Shown: positions 62,566 to 64,000 of the stretch, in pieces
How the letters are laid out: each line of letters starts with the position of its first letter
Position numbering within the stretch: the stretch's first letter is position 1
DNA from: Apilactobacillus nanyangensis
GTDB taxonomy: Bacteria > Bacillota > Bacilli > Lactobacillales > Lactobacillaceae
DNA length: 64,000 nucleotides
Direction of reading: 5' to 3'
Assembly: GCF_016861915.1 (NCBI RefSeq)
Contig: NZ_BOLX01000003.1
Span: 48,205 to 112,204 of the forward strand
Notes under the pieces: generated by a model
What the model saw: the letters and a program-made list of their open reading frames with translations, nothing else
What the model was told of the DNA's origin: nothing
Databases searched by the model: none
Made by a program: the position numbers and the translations under genes

Positions 62566-63285
62566 ATGAAACCAGTATTCATTGCACTAGATTTTATCGA
62601 TGCAGACACTGCCTTGAAATTTTTAGAACCGTTTAAAGACGTCAAACCATTGGCGGTAAAGGTCGGAATGGAACTATTCTACCGCGAAGGAGCAAGTATT
62701 ATCGAATCTCTTCGCAATCAAAATATCGATGTCTTTTTGGATTTAAAACTACACGATATTCCACACACCGTACAACAAGCTGCCAAACAAATCGGCCAAT
62801 TGGATGTTCAATTCACCACCGTTCATTCTTTGGGTGGAAGCGAAATGATTAAGGATGCCAGACGCGGACTAGATGAAGGTGCTAAACAAGCAGGCGTCGC
62901 TGCACCACAACTACTTGCAGTGACACAACTAACCTCGACATCAGAAGAACAACTCCACGATGAAGAATTAGTCCCCGTTTCAATGGCCGAATCTGTATCC
63001 CATTTAGCTAAAATGGCCAGTCAAAGCGGTGCCGATGGCGTCATCTCCTCAGCACTAGAAAACAACCTAATTCATCAAGCGGTTTCTGATGGATTCAAGT
63101 GCATCAACCCCGGCATTCGCCTTCCCAGTAACAGTGTCGACGACCAAAAGAGAGTCGTGACCCCAACAAAAGCTTTTGAATTAAACTCCAGCGGAATCGT
63201 TGTGGGTAGAAGCATCACCAAATCAGACGATCCGGTTCAAACATACAAAGACATCTACAACGCAGTTAATGGAGGAATCAAATAA
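62566..63285 (+). CDS. pyrF: orotidine 5'-phosphate decarboxylase
   Basis: 239 residues, ATG behind GGAGGG. It makes UMP from OMP. Catalytic cluster LDLKLHDIPHTV at about 60-71, with Lys, Asp and Lys of the KxDxK-type site spread over KVGMELFY and LDLKLHD; phosphate-binding GIRLPSNS and GSIT-like VVGRSITKS at the end. pyrE follows with a 1-base overlap. Confidence 0.95.
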   Translation: MKPVFIALDFIDADTALKFLEPFKDVKPLAVKVGMELFYREGASIIESLRNQNIDVFLDLKLHDIPHTVQQAAKQIGQLDVQFTTVHSLGGSEMIKDARRGLDEGAKQAGVAAPQLLAVTQLTSTSEEQLHDEELVPVSMAESVSHLAKMASQSGADGVISSALENNLIHQAVSDGFKCINPGIRLPSNSVDDQKRVVTPTKAFELNSSGIVVGRSITKSDDPVQTYKDIYNAVNGGIK

Positions 63286-63911
63286 TGAATACTAACCAAT
63301 TAATCGCTTCAGACCTTTTAAAAATTAATGCCGTGACCCTCTCACCTAACGAACCGTTTACGTGGGCATCTGGTATCAAGGCGCCAATTTACACCGACAA
63401 CAGAATCACCATTAGTTTCCCAGAAGTCCGTACCCACATTGCTGACGGTTTAGCCGAATTAATCCACAACAAGTTTCCCGAAGTCAAGGTAATTGGTGGT
63501 GTCGCAACAGCCGGAATCCCCCATGCCGCAATTGTTGCCGACAAGATGGACCTACCAATGATTTACGTACGTTCAAAACCAAAAGATCACGGTCGTGGTA
63601 AACAAATGGAAGGAAGCATCGACGCAAACGCCCCAATCGTTTTAATTGATGACTTACTTTCTACCGGAAAGAGCGTTTTAAACGCCGCTCAAGCACTTAA
63701 GAACGAAGGTTACAACGTGATTGGTGTCGTAGCCATCTTCTCATACGAACTTCCTGACAGTACTAAGAATTTCAAGGAAGCTGGTATTGAATTTGATACA
63801 TTAACCAACTACTCCACAATTATCGAACAAGCCAAAGCAGAAAACAGTATTTCAGATGATGAACTAGTCGTGCTCCGTAAGTGGCGTGACGATCCATGGA
63901 ACTGGATGTAA
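63285..63911 (+). CDS. pyrE: orotate phosphoribosyltransferase
   Basis: 208 residues, TAATG junction with pyrF and GGAGGAAT inside its end. PRPP-binding loop PIVLIDDLLSTGKSVLNAAQ near 115-135, flexible loop with YVRSKPKDHGRGKQMEG near 98-112, and FTWASGIKAPIYTDNR at the orotate site. Makes OMP from orotate and PRPP. It is the last gene before a probable IS end; no terminator precedes that. Confidence 0.95.
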   Translation: MNTNQLIASDLLKINAVTLSPNEPFTWASGIKAPIYTDNRITISFPEVRTHIADGLAELIHNKFPEVKVIGGVATAGIPHAAIVADKMDLPMIYVRSKPKDHGRGKQMEGSIDANAPIVLIDDLLSTGKSVLNAAQALKNEGYNVIGVVAIFSYELPDSTKNFKEAGIEFDTLTNYSTIIEQAKAENSISDDELVVLRKWRDDPWNWM

Positions 63912-63925
63912 CTAAAAAAATCCCT

Positions 63926-64000
63926 GACCTGAACCCCTAAAATTGGAAGATGGTTATGCTATTTTCTGGGAGGAATTGATCCGGTATTCAACCGGTGACA
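63926..64000. mobile_element. probable terminus of an IS3-family element (cut by the window edge)
   Basis: TGACCTGAACCCCTAAAAT begins 14 bases after the pyrE stop and resembles the terminal inverted repeats of IS3/IS150-group elements (TG..CTG.CCCCCAAAA..TTGG). GGTATTCAACCGG follows. Only one end is visible, so this is tentative. Confidence 0.45.

Overview
The window is AT-rich DNA with Gram-positive (AAGGAGG-type) ribosome binding sites, small intergenic gaps, many rho-independent terminators and lactic acid bacterial gene families (malolactic enzyme with MleR, ClpL, RexAB/AddAB, YSIRK-like surface adhesin, Mn-catalase, Zn-dependent mannitol 2-dehydrogenase). It is almost certainly a Lactobacillaceae chromosome. 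The pairing of a free-standing acetaldehyde dehydrogenase (no alcohol dehydrogenase half of AdhE) with fructokinase, mannitol dehydrogenase and several secreted GH25 lysozymes points to a heterofermentative, fructose-adapted, fruit- or insect-associated group such as Apilactobacillus or Fructilactobacillus; the species call is inference. No rRNA, tRNA, CRISPR or prophage was recognised.

Layout. 1-5.6 kb: a GH25 lysozyme cut by the left edge, a MacB-type ABC exporter, a TetR regulator, a small membrane protein and two tandem MscS channels. 5.7-8.1 kb: an amino acid (probably cystine) ABC importer operon. 8.1-12.1 kb: a 1004-residue wall-anchored adhesin, a decayed intergenic stretch and a membrane protein with no normal start codon. 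12.1-16.1 kb: MleR/malolactic enzyme, MetF and GtrA. 16.1-20.8 kb: clpL under a CtsR box, then a GlnP-type binding-protein/permease fusion with its ATPase. 20.9-25.6 kb: MarR-controlled multidrug MFS pump, YeiH-type exporter and acetaldehyde dehydrogenase. 25.9-28 kb: an ABC-2 exporter whose ATPase seems to start at ATC. 28-35.4 kb: addA/addB. 35.7-39.2 kb: Mn-catalase, a 48-residue peptide, a PucR regulator and unknowns. 39.2-42.4 kb: two amino acid permeases flanking the tail of a third. 42.6-46.9 kb: redox enzymes, a purine permease with three PurBox-like sites and two FluC/CrcB halves. 47.1-49.7 kb: fructokinase, mannitol dehydrogenase and a VOC protein. 49.7-53.6 kb: a divergent EF4/LepA paralogue with TetR, and a second GH25 lysozyme with a very basic tail. 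53.7-56.9 kb: lipoprotein, metal ABC transporter and cell wall amidase. 57-60 kb: three paralogous small membrane proteins convergent with an XRE-HTH/ABC-ATPase fusion and its permease. 60-64 kb: YdcZ-type and MFS transporters, pyrF-pyrE behind a PyrR attenuator, and a probable IS3-type end at the right edge.

How the parts fit: without an alcohol dehydrogenase domain a heterofermenter cannot reduce acetaldehyde to ethanol with this protein, so fructose reduction by the mannitol dehydrogenase would be the main NADH outlet; Rex-like inverted repeats lie upstream of both genes. Malolactic fermentation, amino acid uptake, ClpL and Mn-catalase add acid and oxidative stress tolerance. The least understood part is 57-60 kb, where the ATPase of an exporter carries its own DNA-binding domain and faces an elaborate 35-bp dyad.
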